64,000 nt of DNA from Streptomyces griseocarneus (GTDB lineage: Bacteria; Actinomycetota; Actinomycetes; Streptomycetales; Streptomycetaceae), in assembly GCA_003674045.1 (NCBI GenBank), contig PENC01000010.1, positions 1 to 64,000 on the forward strand. Reading direction: 5' to 3'. Positions 7,660-16,119 of the stretch are shown here, in pieces. Positions within the stretch are counted from its first letter, which is position 1, and every line of letters begins with the position of its first letter. The notes under the pieces are model-generated. The model saw only the letters and a list, made by a program, of their open reading frames with translations, did no database searches and had not been told where the DNA came from. The translations under genes were made by a program, and so were the position numbers.

Positions 7660-8648
7660 CCGCCCGGCTCCCCTGGGGGCCGATGGCACGCATGACGGGA
7701 CGGCGGCTGCTGGCCGCCGTCCCTGTGCTCGTCGTCGTGACCTTCGGCGTCTTCGCCCTCGCCGCCGCCTCGCCCTTCGACCCAGCCAAGGCCTACGCGG
7801 GCTCCGCCGGCCTCGGCGCCGGCCAGGGCGTCCTCGACCAGCTGGGCGAGAACCTCGGCACCGACCGGCCCTTCGCCGCCCGCTGGTGGGACTGGCTCAC
7901 CGCCGCCCTCACCGGCGACCTCGGCGACTCCGCCTCCCTGCGCCAGCCCGTCGCCCAGGTCATCGGCGAACGCATCGGCTGGTCCCTCCTGCTGTGCTCC
8001 CTCGCCTTCGCCCTGGCCGTGGCGGCGGGCACCGCGCTGGGCGTCCTCGCCGCGCGCCGCCGGGGCGGCCTCCTGGACCGCGTCGTGACCGGCTTGGCCT
8101 ACGCCCTCGAAGCGGCCCCGCCGTTCTGGCTCGGGCTGCTCGCCATCTGGTTCCTCGCCCTCAAGCTCGACGCGCTGCCCGCGGGCGGCCTCACCGACAC
8201 CGGCAGCGACACGGCCACCGCCGGGCAGGTCGCCTCGCACGTCGTCCTGCCCGCCCTGGTGCTCGCCGTCTCCCAGCTGCCCTGGTTCGTGCTCTACGTA
8301 CGCCAGGGCGTCGGCGACGCGCTGGACGAGGACCCCGTCCGCGGCGCCCGCGCCCGCGGCCTGAGCGAGCGGACCGTGCTCCTCGGACACGCCCTGCGCT
8401 CCGGCCTGCTGCCCGTCCTCACGCTCATCGGCTCGCGCGTACCCGAACTGATCACCGGCGCGCTCCTCGTGGAGACCGTCTTCAGCTGGCCCGGTATCGC
8501 CTCCGCGACCGTGGAGGCGGCCACCAAGGTCGACTTCCCGCTGCTCGCGGCGCTCACCGTGCTCGCCACGGCCGCGGTCCTGGTGGGCAATCTGCTGTCC
8601 GATCTGCTGTACGGGCTGGCCGACCCGAGGGTGGGGTTCGATGGCTGA
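7656..8648 (+). CDS. nikB: ABC transporter permease (NikB/DppB type)
   Basis: 330 aa from GTG 7656, overlapping the previous stop as GTGA (alternative ATG 7683). Polytopic inner-membrane subunit: the first transmembrane segment is LLAAVPVLVVVTFGVFALAA. A large loop with PFAARWWDWLTAALTGDLGDS follows, as in DppB/NikB proteins. The coupling-helix EAA-like region DEDPVRGARARGLSERTVLLGHALRSGLLPVLTLIG is near residues 228-260. Works with the next gene as a heterodimeric channel. Ribosomal coupling on both sides indicates strict co-expression. Confidence 0.85.
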   Translation: MTARLPWGPMARMTGRRLLAAVPVLVVVTFGVFALAAASPFDPAKAYAGSAGLGAGQGVLDQLGENLGTDRPFAARWWDWLTAALTGDLGDSASLRQPVAQVIGERIGWSLLLCSLAFALAVAAGTALGVLAARRRGGLLDRVVTGLAYALEAAPPFWLGLLAIWFLALKLDALPAGGLTDTGSDTATAGQVASHVVLPALVLAVSQLPWFVLYVRQGVGDALDEDPVRGARARGLSERTVLLGHALRSGLLPVLTLIGSRVPELITGALLVETVFSWPGIASATVEAATKVDFPLLAALTVLATAAVLVGNLLSDLLYGLADPRVGFDG

Positions 8649-9492
8649 CACCCTGAGCCGGCCCCTGCGGATCCCGCGTCTTAGCCTCTCCCTCTCCGGA
8701 GCGGTCGTCGCGGCCGTCGTCCTCGTCGCGCTGTTCGTCCCCGTCCTGTTCCCCGTCGACGAACAGGCCGTCGACCTCGCCGCCAAGCTGCGGCCGCCGT
8801 CCTGGGACCACCCCTTCGGCACCGACGAGGTCGGCCGCGACCTGCTGCTGCGCTGCGTCCACGGGCTGCGGATCTCCCTGCTCGTCGGAGTCGTCGCCGC
8901 CCTCGTCGCGACCGTCGTCGGCACGGCGGTCGGCGCGCTCGCCGGTGCGCTCGGCGGCTGGGCGGACCGCGTCGTGATGCGGGTCGTCGACCTCTTCTCC
9001 TCCGTGCCGCACCTGCTGCTCGGCATCTTCGTCGTGGCCATGTTCCGGCCCGGCATCTGGCCGGTCATCGCCTCCGTCGCGCTCACACACTGGCTTTCGA
9101 CCGCGCGGATCGTCCGGGCGGAAGTGCTCTCGCTGCGCTCGCGCCCGTACATCGACGCGGCCGTCGTCGGAGGCGCGTCCCGGTGGCGCGTCACGGTGCG
9201 CCACCTGCTGCCCGGGGTGCTGCCCCAGGCCGGGCTCGCCGCCGTCCTGATGGTGCCGCACGCCATCTGGCACGAGTCCGCGCTCTCGTTCCTCGGCCTC
9301 GGCCTCCCCGCCCACCAGGCCAGCCTCGGCAACATGGTCCAGGCGGCCCGCGGCTCGCTGCTCGCGGGTGACTGGTGGCCGACCCTCTTCCCGGGCCTGT
9401 TCATCATCGTCCCGACCCTCGCCGTCGCGGGCCTCGCGGCCTCCTGGCGCGACCGCCTCAACCCCCGCCGCCGATCGGAGCTGACGCTGTGA
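8641..9492 (+). CDS. nikC: ABC transporter permease (NikC/DppC type)
   Basis: 283 aa from ATG 8641, overlapping the end of the preceding permease by eight bases. N-terminal TM segment, then HPFGTDEVGRDLLLRCVHGLRISLLVG, the diagnostic DppC/NikC sequence. The coupling motif is RPYIDAAVVGGASRWRVTVRHLLPGVLPQ. Second membrane subunit of the importer. Stop and next start overlap (GTGA). Confidence 0.86.
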   Translation: MADTLSRPLRIPRLSLSLSGAVVAAVVLVALFVPVLFPVDEQAVDLAAKLRPPSWDHPFGTDEVGRDLLLRCVHGLRISLLVGVVAALVATVVGTAVGALAGALGGWADRVVMRVVDLFSSVPHLLLGIFVVAMFRPGIWPVIASVALTHWLSTARIVRAEVLSLRSRPYIDAAVVGGASRWRVTVRHLLPGVLPQAGLAAVLMVPHAIWHESALSFLGLGLPAHQASLGNMVQAARGSLLAGDWWPTLFPGLFIIVPTLAVAGLAASWRDRLNPRRRSELTL

Positions 9493-10484
9493 CCACGCAA
9501 CGGCCCCCGGCCGGGTCCTCCGGCGCGGTGGATGCCCCGGACGGCCCTGTCCTGGACGTCCGCGGTCTGTCCGTCCGCTTCCGGATGCGCGACGGACGGG
9601 ACGTCGCCGCCGTCACGGACGTGACCTTCTCCCTCCGCCCGGGCGAGTGCCTCGCCCTCATCGGCGAGAGCGGCTGCGGCAAGTCGGTGCTCGCCTCCGC
9701 CCTGCTCGGTCTCCTGCCGGGCAACGCCCGCACCACAGGCCACGCCCGCCTCGGCGAGCTCGACCTCCTCGCCGCCGACGAGCGCACGCTCGCCCGCACG
9801 GTCCGCGGCCGCCTCATCGGCCTCGTACCGCAGAGCCCCGCCGCGCACCTCACCCCCGTCCGTACCGTGCGGTCCCAGCTCCACGAGACCGTGCGCGCGC
9901 TCACCGGCATCCGGAAGCCGGGGCTCCGAGCCGCCGGTGAGGCCGCGGCCGAGCGCGCCGCGTTCCCGGCCGGCCACCTCGACCGCCACCCGCACGAGCT
10001 CTCCGGCGGCCTCGCCCAGCGCGCCGCGACCGCGCTCGCCCTCGTCGGCGATGCCCCGCTGCTGCTCGCCGACGAGCCCACCACCGGACTCGACCGCGCC
10101 CTCGTCGACCGCACGGCCGACGAACTGCGCCGCCACGCCGACGCGGGCCACGCCCTGCTGATGATCACCCACGACCTCGCGGCGGCCCAGCGCATCGCCG
10201 ACCGGGTCGCCGTGATGTACGCGGGCCGCGTCGTCGAGCTCGCCGAGGCCACCGCCTTCTTCGGCGCCGAGGGGCCCCGCCACCCGTACGCCCGCGGCCT
10301 GCTCGACGCGCTGCCCGAACGCGCCTTCACCCCCATCCCCGGTATGCCGCCCGAGCTCGGCGACCTGCCGCCCGGCTGTGCCTTCGCCGCGCGCTGTCCG
10401 AAGGCGACGGCCGTCTGCGGGACGGTGCCCGACCCCGTCGACGGCGTGGCCTGCCACCACGCGGAGGAGACCGCACGTGCTTGA
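9489..10484 (+). CDS. nikD: ABC transporter ATP-binding protein (NikD/DppD type)
   Basis: 331 aa from GTG 9489, overlapping the previous stop. Walker A GESGCGKS, Q-loop VPQSPAAHLTP, signature LSGGLAQR and Walker B LLLADEPTTGLD are all present. The C-terminal oligopeptide/nickel extension contains PPGCAFAARCP, the Cys-bearing motif of DppD/OppD proteins. Longer than a minimal ATPase because of this extension. The stop overlaps the start of the second ATPase. Confidence 0.87.
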   Translation: MTTQRPPAGSSGAVDAPDGPVLDVRGLSVRFRMRDGRDVAAVTDVTFSLRPGECLALIGESGCGKSVLASALLGLLPGNARTTGHARLGELDLLAADERTLARTVRGRLIGLVPQSPAAHLTPVRTVRSQLHETVRALTGIRKPGLRAAGEAAAERAAFPAGHLDRHPHELSGGLAQRAATALALVGDAPLLLADEPTTGLDRALVDRTADELRRHADAGHALLMITHDLAAAQRIADRVAVMYAGRVVELAEATAFFGAEGPRHPYARGLLDALPERAFTPIPGMPPELGDLPPGCAFAARCPKATAVCGTVPDPVDGVACHHAEETARA

Positions 10485-11142
10485 GCTGAGCCGGATCACC
10501 GCCGGGTACGAACGCCGGGCCCCCGTCGTACGGGACGTCTCGCTGACCGTCGCGCCGGGCGAGGCCGTCGGGCTGCTCGGGCCCAGCGGCTGCGGCAAGT
10601 CCACTCTCGCCCGCGTCGCCGCCCTGCTGCACCGGCCCTACTCCGGCACGGTCGTCGTCGACGGCCGCGCCGCCCACGGCTGGCGCCACCGGGCCCCGCG
10701 CGAACAGCGCACCGCCTTCGGTGTCGTCTTCCAGCAGCCGCGCCTGTCCGCCGACCCGCGCATGCGGCTCGCCGACCTGATCGCCGAGCCGCTGCGTGCC
10801 ACCGGCCGCCGGGACGAGGCAGCGGCTCGCGTGGACGAACTGGCCGGCCGCGTGGGTCTCTCCGCCGAACTGCTCCGGCGCCGCCCGCACGAGGTCAGCG
10901 ACGGCCAGCTCCAGCGCGCCTGCCTGGCCAGGGCCCTGGTACTGCGCCCGCGCTGGCTGATCTGCGACGAGATGACGGCGATGCTGGACGCGTCCACGAC
11001 CGCGGCCTTGGTCGCGGTCGTGGAGGACTACCGCGCCGAGTCCGGGGCGGGCCTCCTGACAGTGGGCCACGACAGCGTCCTGCTGGACCGCTGGTGCGAC
11101 CGCACGGCGCGGTGGGAGGACTTGGCGAGTGGGGCGGGGTGA
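10477..11142 (+). CDS. nikE: ABC transporter ATP-binding protein (NikE type), short
   Basis: 221 aa from GTG 10477, overlapping nikD. Walker A GPSGCGKS, Q-loop FQQPRLSADPRMRL and Walker B LICDEMTAMLD are clear. The signature reads VSDGQLQR instead of LSGGQ, a conservative change typical of NikE/DppF partners. It lacks the C-terminal extension of NikD. Last gene of the importer operon, followed after one base by two hairpins. Confidence 0.83.
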   Translation: MLELSRITAGYERRAPVVRDVSLTVAPGEAVGLLGPSGCGKSTLARVAALLHRPYSGTVVVDGRAAHGWRHRAPREQRTAFGVVFQQPRLSADPRMRLADLIAEPLRATGRRDEAAARVDELAGRVGLSAELLRRRPHEVSDGQLQRACLARALVLRPRWLICDEMTAMLDASTTAALVAVVEDYRAESGAGLLTVGHDSVLLDRWCDRTARWEDLASGAG

Positions 11143-11143
11143 G

Positions 11144-11177
11144 TGCCCCTGGGGGCAACGCGCCCCGTAAGGGGCGC
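11144..11177 (+). terminator. Two hairpins ending the nik operon
   Basis: TGCCCC/GGGGCA (11144-11149 and 11152-11157) is followed by GCGCCCC-GTAA-GGGGCGC (11160-11177). They begin one base after the nikE stop. Confidence 0.65.
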
Positions 11178-11240
11178 GGGGCTGTGACATGTGCGGCTCC
11201 GCCGCGTGGGCGCGAACAGCCCCCACCGGCCCGCGGTGAA
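11171..11240 (+). repeat. Dispersed GC-rich intergenic repeat (copy 2)
   Basis: Starts as ggggcgcggggctgtgac and contains 'aacagcccccaccggcccgc', matching the shape of the element at 1303-1346. It lies between the convergent nikE and EamA genes. Confidence 0.5.
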
Positions 11241-11262
11241 TCGGCCACGCTTCCGCGGAGGG

Positions 11263-12201
11263 CTAGCGGCGGCCGCCCGCGCCTACGGGCTCCCGCTCCT
11301 CGGACCGGGCATGCGTAGCAGACCGCGCGACCCCACGTCGTACGGAAGCGACGGCCACACCGGCGAGCACCAGCACCCCACCCAGCACCGCGCTGACGGA
11401 AGGCACATTGCCGAGCAGCACCACGTCCAGCACCAGCGCAGCCACCGGCACCGCGTACAGCACCAGGGAGGCCGTCGAGGCCGTCGTCGCCCGCAGCGTG
11501 CGGGACCAGGTCCAGAAGGCCATGGCCGTACAGCCCAGGCCCAGCCAGAGGACGGCCAGCGTGCGGTGTCCCTCGGCGTTCGCGACCTGCCCGACCGCGC
11601 CGGGCGCCGTCACCAGCAGCGGGAGCAGCCCGAACAGGCTGCCGTAGAAGACGCACTCCGCGCCCGAGTACTTCTTGAGCAGCGGCTTCTGCAGTGCGAA
11701 GGACGTCGCCTGGGTCGCCGCGGCGAGCAGGACCATCAGCGCGCCGAGAAGTGAACCGCTGCCGCCGCCCGATGTGACGGCGACCGTCAGCGCGCCGCAC
11801 AGGGCTATGCCCAGACCGGCGAGGCCCTGCCGTCCCGGCCGGTCGCCGAGGAAGGCCATGCCCAGGATCGTGGTGAAGACGGGGGAGGCGGCGATCAGCA
11901 TGGCGGCGGTGCCCGCGTCCACGCTCTGCTCGCCCGCGCACAGGAGCACCTGGTAGGCCGTCATCCCGGTGAGCCCGAAGGCGGCCATCCGCAGGGCGTC
12001 GGCCCGCCGCAGGGGCCCGATGCGCTTGAGCAGGAGGCACGGCAGGAGCAGCACGACGGTGATCGCGATGCGCAGCAGCGCGATGCTCGTGGGCGAATAG
12101 TCCGGCAGCGCGATATGGATCGCGGTGAACGCGGAGCCCCACAGCACCGCCGTGGCCGCCATCGGCAGCCAGGGGGTCGCTGCACGCTGTGCCGTCGTCA
12201 T
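11263..12201 (-). CDS. EamA/DMT-family transporter
   Basis: 312 aa from ATG 12201 (the frame is open to 12270 but the upstream residues are not membrane-like). Ten predicted hydrophobic segments form two EamA repeats. The first contains LWGSAFTAIHIALPDYSPTSIALLRI, the typical repeat start, and ASPVFTTILGMAFLGDRPG ends the first half. Likely exporter of small metabolites or amino acids at the cytoplasmic membrane; the substrate is unknown. An AT-rich region (12202-12300) upstream should hold its promoter. Same strand as lysX, but separated from it by 128 bases. Confidence 0.85.
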   Translation of the reverse strand: MTTAQRAATPWLPMAATAVLWGSAFTAIHIALPDYSPTSIALLRIAITVVLLLPCLLLKRIGPLRRADALRMAAFGLTGMTAYQVLLCAGEQSVDAGTAAMLIAASPVFTTILGMAFLGDRPGRQGLAGLGIALCGALTVAVTSGGGSGSLLGALMVLLAAATQATSFALQKPLLKKYSGAECVFYGSLFGLLPLLVTAPGAVGQVANAEGHRTLAVLWLGLGCTAMAFWTWSRTLRATTASTASLVLYAVPVAALVLDVVLLGNVPSVSAVLGGVLVLAGVAVASVRRGVARSATHARSEEREPVGAGGRR

Positions 12202-12329
12202 GGAAAACACCACCAGCTCGGTCAAGGACTGACTGAGCTCGAAATTAACAACGGCGGATCTATAAGGCAAATAATGAATTCTATCGCGAACTCAAAGTAA
12301 CTCTTTTATTGGCTTCTGGGAAGGCGGAA

Positions 12330-15300
12330 TCAGAGCCGTCGTACCAGCGGGAACGGAAGCGTCTCGCGGATCGACAGACCCGTCAGGAACATCACCAGCC
12401 GGTCCACCCCGATACCCAGCCCGCCGGTCGGCGGCATCGCGTACTCCAGGGCCCGGAGGAAGTCCTCGTCCAGTTCCATCGCCTCGGGGTCGCCCCCCGC
12501 GGCCAGCAGGGACTGCGCGGTCAGCCTGCCGCGCTGCTCCACGGGATCGATCAGCTCCGAGTACGCCGTGCCCAGCTCCGTGCCGAACGCCACCAGGTCC
12601 CAGCGCTCGGCGAGCCGCGGATCGTCGCGGTGCGGCCGGGTGAGGGGCGAGACGTCGGTCGGGAAGTCCTTGTAGAAGACGGGCAGCCCCGTCCTCTCCT
12701 CGACCAGGCGCTCGTACATCTCCAGCACGATGTCCCCGCGCCGGTCCTCCGGCTTGTGCGGCACCCCCGCGGCGTCGCAGTACCTGCGCAGGGCCGGGAC
12801 GGGCGTATCGGCGTCGATCTCCTCGCCCAGCGCCTCCGACACCGCGCCGTGCACCGTCTTCACCGGCCAGAGGCCCGAGATGTCGTGCTCGACGAACTTT
12901 CCCTCGCCGTCCGTGCGCAGCACGACGGCCGTGCCGTGGGCCGCCGTGGCCGCGCTCTGGACGAGCTCCCGCGTCAGGTCCAGCATCACGTCGTAGTCCG
13001 CGAACGCCTGGTACGCCTCCAGCATCGTGAACTCGGGGTTGTGTTTGTAGGAGATGCCCTCGTTGCGGAAGGTGCGGCCCAGCTCGAAGACCCTCTCCAT
13101 GCCGCCCACGCACAGCCGCTTCAGATACAGCTCCGGCGCGATCCGCAGATACAGGTCGAGGTCGTAGGCGTTGATGTGGGTCGTGAAGGGACGGGCGTTG
13201 GCACCGCCGTGCACCTGCTGGAGCATCGGCGTCTCGACCTCCAGGAACCCGCGGTCGAGCAGCCCCTGGCGGAGGGCCTGCACCGCCGCGCTGCGGGCCC
13301 GGACCGTGTGCCGGGCCTCCGGCGAGACCGCCAGGTCCACATAGCGCATCCGCACCCGCGCCTCCGGATCGGCCAGACCGCGGCGCTTGTCCGGCAGCGG
13401 ACGCAGACATTTGGCGATCATCCGGAACCGGGACACGAACACGGTCAGCTCGCCGCGGTCGGTGGTGCCCACCTCGCCCTCCGCCTCGACATGATCGCCG
13501 AGGTCGACATCGCTGCCGAAGCGGCGCAGGCACTCCGCCCCCGAGTCCGCGCGCGTGAGGGTCAGCTGGAGGTCGCCGGACCAGTCGCGGAGCACGGCGA
13601 ACACGACTCCGCCGTGGTTGCGGACGAGCAGGACGCGCCCCGCCACCGTGACCCGCTCGCCCGTACGGGACGCCGGGGCGAGCCCCGGGTGCGCCGACCG
13701 CAGCTCCGCGAGCGTGTGCGTACGGCGGGCGTCCACCGGATACGGGTCGATCCCCGCCTCCCGCAGCCGGTCCAGCTTCCGCCGCCGGACCCGCACCTGC
13801 TCGGGCAGGCCCGCGAGCTCGTCCCGTACGACCGCACCGCCCTCGCCGTTGCCCAGGCCGAGCTCCGACAGCGGGGGCAGCCCGGCCGTGGAGACGGGGC
13901 TGGCCATGCCCCGCGCCCGGCCCCGGCCCCACAGCTTGCCCAGGCTCGGCACGGAGACGAAGCCCTCGGCGATGCCCGACGCCAGCCCGATCCGGGCCAG
14001 GGCACCCGCGTCGGCGTAGCACAGGAAGCGGGGGTGCCACTCCGGGTTGTACTTGACGTTCGACCGGTAGAGCGCCTCCAGCTGCCACCACTTGGAGAAG
14101 AACAGCAGCAGCCTGCGCCACAGCCGCAGCACCGGCCCCGCGCCGATGCGCGCCCCCTCCTCGAACGCGGAACGGAACACCGCGAAGTTGAGTGAGATGC
14201 GCTTGATGCCGAACCGCCCCGCCTGCGCGCACAACTGGGCGACCATGAACTCCATGACGCCGTTGGGCGCCGCCCGGTCGCGCCGCATCACGTCCAGCGA
14301 GACCCCGTCACGGCCCCATGGGACGAACGACAGCAGCGCGATCATCGTCCCTTCGCTGTCGAACGCCTCCACCAGCAGACAGTCGCTGTCGGCGGGATCG
14401 CCCAGCCGCCCCAGCGCCATCGAGAAGCCCCGCTCGGTCTCCGTGTCCCGCCAGGCGTCCGCACGCCGGATGACCTCGCCCATCTCCTCCTCGGACAACG
14501 CCGCGTGCCGCCGGATCCGGGTGGTCGCGCCCGTGCGCTCCACCCGGTTGACCGCCTGCCGCGTCACCCGCATCTCCCGGCCGTCGAGGTCGAAGGCGGC
14601 CACCTGGAGGATCGCCTCGTCACCCAGCTGGAGCGCCCCGAGCCCCGAACGCGCGAACGCCTTGGCCCCCGCCTCGCCCGCCCCCATCACGGCGGGCTGC
14701 CAGCCGTACCGGCCCGCGAGCGCCAGCCACGCGTCGATCGCGGGCGTCCACGCCTCGGGATCGCCGAGCGGGTCGCCCGAGGCCAGACAGACACCCGCCT
14801 CCACCCGGTAGGTGACCGCCGACTTGCCGCTGGGGGAGAAGACCACGGCCTTGTCCCGCCGGGTCGCGAAATAGCCCAGGGAGTCCTGGCCGCCGTAGCG
14901 GCTCAGGAGCGCCCGGATGCGCTGCTCCTCGTCGTCGTGGAGCGCGGCCTCCAGACGCTGCGAGCGGAACAGCACCATGGTCGCGTTGAGCAGCGCCAGC
15001 GCACCGAACAGACCCAGCAGGAAGAACAGCCAGTGCGGCGGGTGCCCCGTGAAGTGCCGGCCGCTCACCAGGCCGCCGCACACCTTGTTGGCCACGAACA
15101 GCAGCCGGTTGCCGCCGCCCTTCTCCAGCGTCCCCGGGAACGCCGCCACCAGACCCCAGCCCACCAGGATCGCCACGGCCAGCCCCGCGACCAGCACGAG
15201 CAGGGCACGCAGGAACGCCCCCCGTCGCGACGCCGCGTAGAACTCGCGCCGGGCCAGCACGAGCAGGACCATCGCGGCGACGCACAGCACCAGCGAGGGG

Positions 15301-15698
15301 AACGTGTCCCAGTACCCCACCGCCAGCAGCAGCACGTTCGCGACGAGCAGCAGCGTGAGATAGCCGAGGACGAACCAGAGGGCCACCCGCTTGCGGGCCG
15401 CCGTCGCCGTGGCCAGGAGCAGCAGGAACACGGCATAGGCCAGGTTCGGCGCGGTGGGCACCGCCAGGGTGTCCAGGGCGTCGGTCAGCGGCCGCGCCGC
15501 GCGCCGCAACGGTATGAACAGCGAGGTGACGGCGCAGAACACCCCGAGCAGGCCGAAGAACGTCGCGAAACCGCCGGGCACCCGGTGCAGCAGCCGCTGC
15601 CAGGCGGTGTCCGGCGCGCCCTCCCGTCCGCCGGACCCGGGCCCGGCCACGGCGGGCGGCCCCACGGCGCGCTCGCTGTCCGGGGCTGTACGGCTCAT
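12330..15698 (-). CDS. lysX: Bifunctional lysylphosphatidylglycerol synthetase/lysine-tRNA ligase
   Basis: 1122 aa from ATG 15698. Order of parts: six or seven membrane helices (about residues 45-255), a DUF2156/GNAT-like aminoacyl-transfer domain (about 260-580, with YFATRRDKAVVFSPSGKSAV), an OB-fold anticodon-binding domain (about 690-790) and a class II LysRS core. Motif 2 is FELGRTFRNEGIS and motif 3 is GLGIGVDRLVMF. The LysRS part charges tRNA-Lys and the membrane part transfers lysine to phosphatidylglycerol, modifying surface charge as in mycobacterial LysX. The fusion is full length for the family. It stands alone, divergent from a small membrane protein gene. Confidence 0.93.
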   Translation of the reverse strand: MSRTAPDSERAVGPPAVAGPGSGGREGAPDTAWQRLLHRVPGGFATFFGLLGVFCAVTSLFIPLRRAARPLTDALDTLAVPTAPNLAYAVFLLLLATATAARKRVALWFVLGYLTLLLVANVLLLAVGYWDTFPSLVLCVAAMVLLVLARREFYAASRRGAFLRALLVLVAGLAVAILVGWGLVAAFPGTLEKGGGNRLLFVANKVCGGLVSGRHFTGHPPHWLFFLLGLFGALALLNATMVLFRSQRLEAALHDDEEQRIRALLSRYGGQDSLGYFATRRDKAVVFSPSGKSAVTYRVEAGVCLASGDPLGDPEAWTPAIDAWLALAGRYGWQPAVMGAGEAGAKAFARSGLGALQLGDEAILQVAAFDLDGREMRVTRQAVNRVERTGATTRIRRHAALSEEEMGEVIRRADAWRDTETERGFSMALGRLGDPADSDCLLVEAFDSEGTMIALLSFVPWGRDGVSLDVMRRDRAAPNGVMEFMVAQLCAQAGRFGIKRISLNFAVFRSAFEEGARIGAGPVLRLWRRLLLFFSKWWQLEALYRSNVKYNPEWHPRFLCYADAGALARIGLASGIAEGFVSVPSLGKLWGRGRARGMASPVSTAGLPPLSELGLGNGEGGAVVRDELAGLPEQVRVRRRKLDRLREAGIDPYPVDARRTHTLAELRSAHPGLAPASRTGERVTVAGRVLLVRNHGGVVFAVLRDWSGDLQLTLTRADSGAECLRRFGSDVDLGDHVEAEGEVGTTDRGELTVFVSRFRMIAKCLRPLPDKRRGLADPEARVRMRYVDLAVSPEARHTVRARSAAVQALRQGLLDRGFLEVETPMLQQVHGGANARPFTTHINAYDLDLYLRIAPELYLKRLCVGGMERVFELGRTFRNEGISYKHNPEFTMLEAYQAFADYDVMLDLTRELVQSAATAAHGTAVVLRTDGEGKFVEHDISGLWPVKTVHGAVSEALGEEIDADTPVPALRRYCDAAGVPHKPEDRRGDIVLEMYERLVEERTGLPVFYKDFPTDVSPLTRPHRDDPRLAERWDLVAFGTELGTAYSELIDPVEQRGRLTAQSLLAAGGDPEAMELDEDFLRALEYAMPPTGGLGIGVDRLVMFLTGLSIRETLPFPLVRRL

Positions 15699-15870
15699 TC
15701 CGTCAGCCTAGGCAAGGCGCGGCCCGCCTGCCCGCCGAGCGCCTCCCCGGAACCGGGGCGGCATGCGGGCGCGGCCGCACTCGTACCCATTTGGAGTACA
15801 GGCTCTTCGCAGGTCACCGCCGTGCGATGGGTCAGACTGACGGACAACCACTCCGCAGAGGAGGCTCGCC

Positions 15871-16065
15871 ATGGCCCTTTCGATCTCCGTGGTCCTACTG
15901 CTCCTGATCTTGGTGGTGGTGTTCCTTCGCAGCGGTGCGCTGAGGGTCTCGCACGCCGTGGTCTGCGTCCTGCTCGGCTTCCTCCTCTCCGGCACCAGCA
16001 TCGGGCCGACCATCGCCCACGGGATGTCGGCCACCACCCGGATCGTCAGCGACGTACAGCGCTGA
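15871..16065 (+). CDS. Small conserved membrane protein
   Basis: 64 aa from ATG 15871 with GAGGAGG eleven bases upstream. Two hydrophobic segments: SISVVLLLLILVVVFL (3-19) and VCVLLGFLLSGTSIGPTIA (31-49), with a short polar tail. I recognise the general type, a short two-helix protein found in many streptomycetes, but no function. It points toward the encapsulin genes on the other strand, ending 54 bases before the first one's stop. No sequence link to them is visible. Confidence 0.7.
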   Translation: MALSISVVLLLLILVVVFLRSGALRVSHAVVCVLLGFLLSGTSIGPTIAHGMSATTRIVSDVQR

Positions 16066-16119
16066 CGACACGGGCGGCGCCGACGGACCTTGCTTCCGGG
16101 CTCCCGCGACGCGAGGTCT

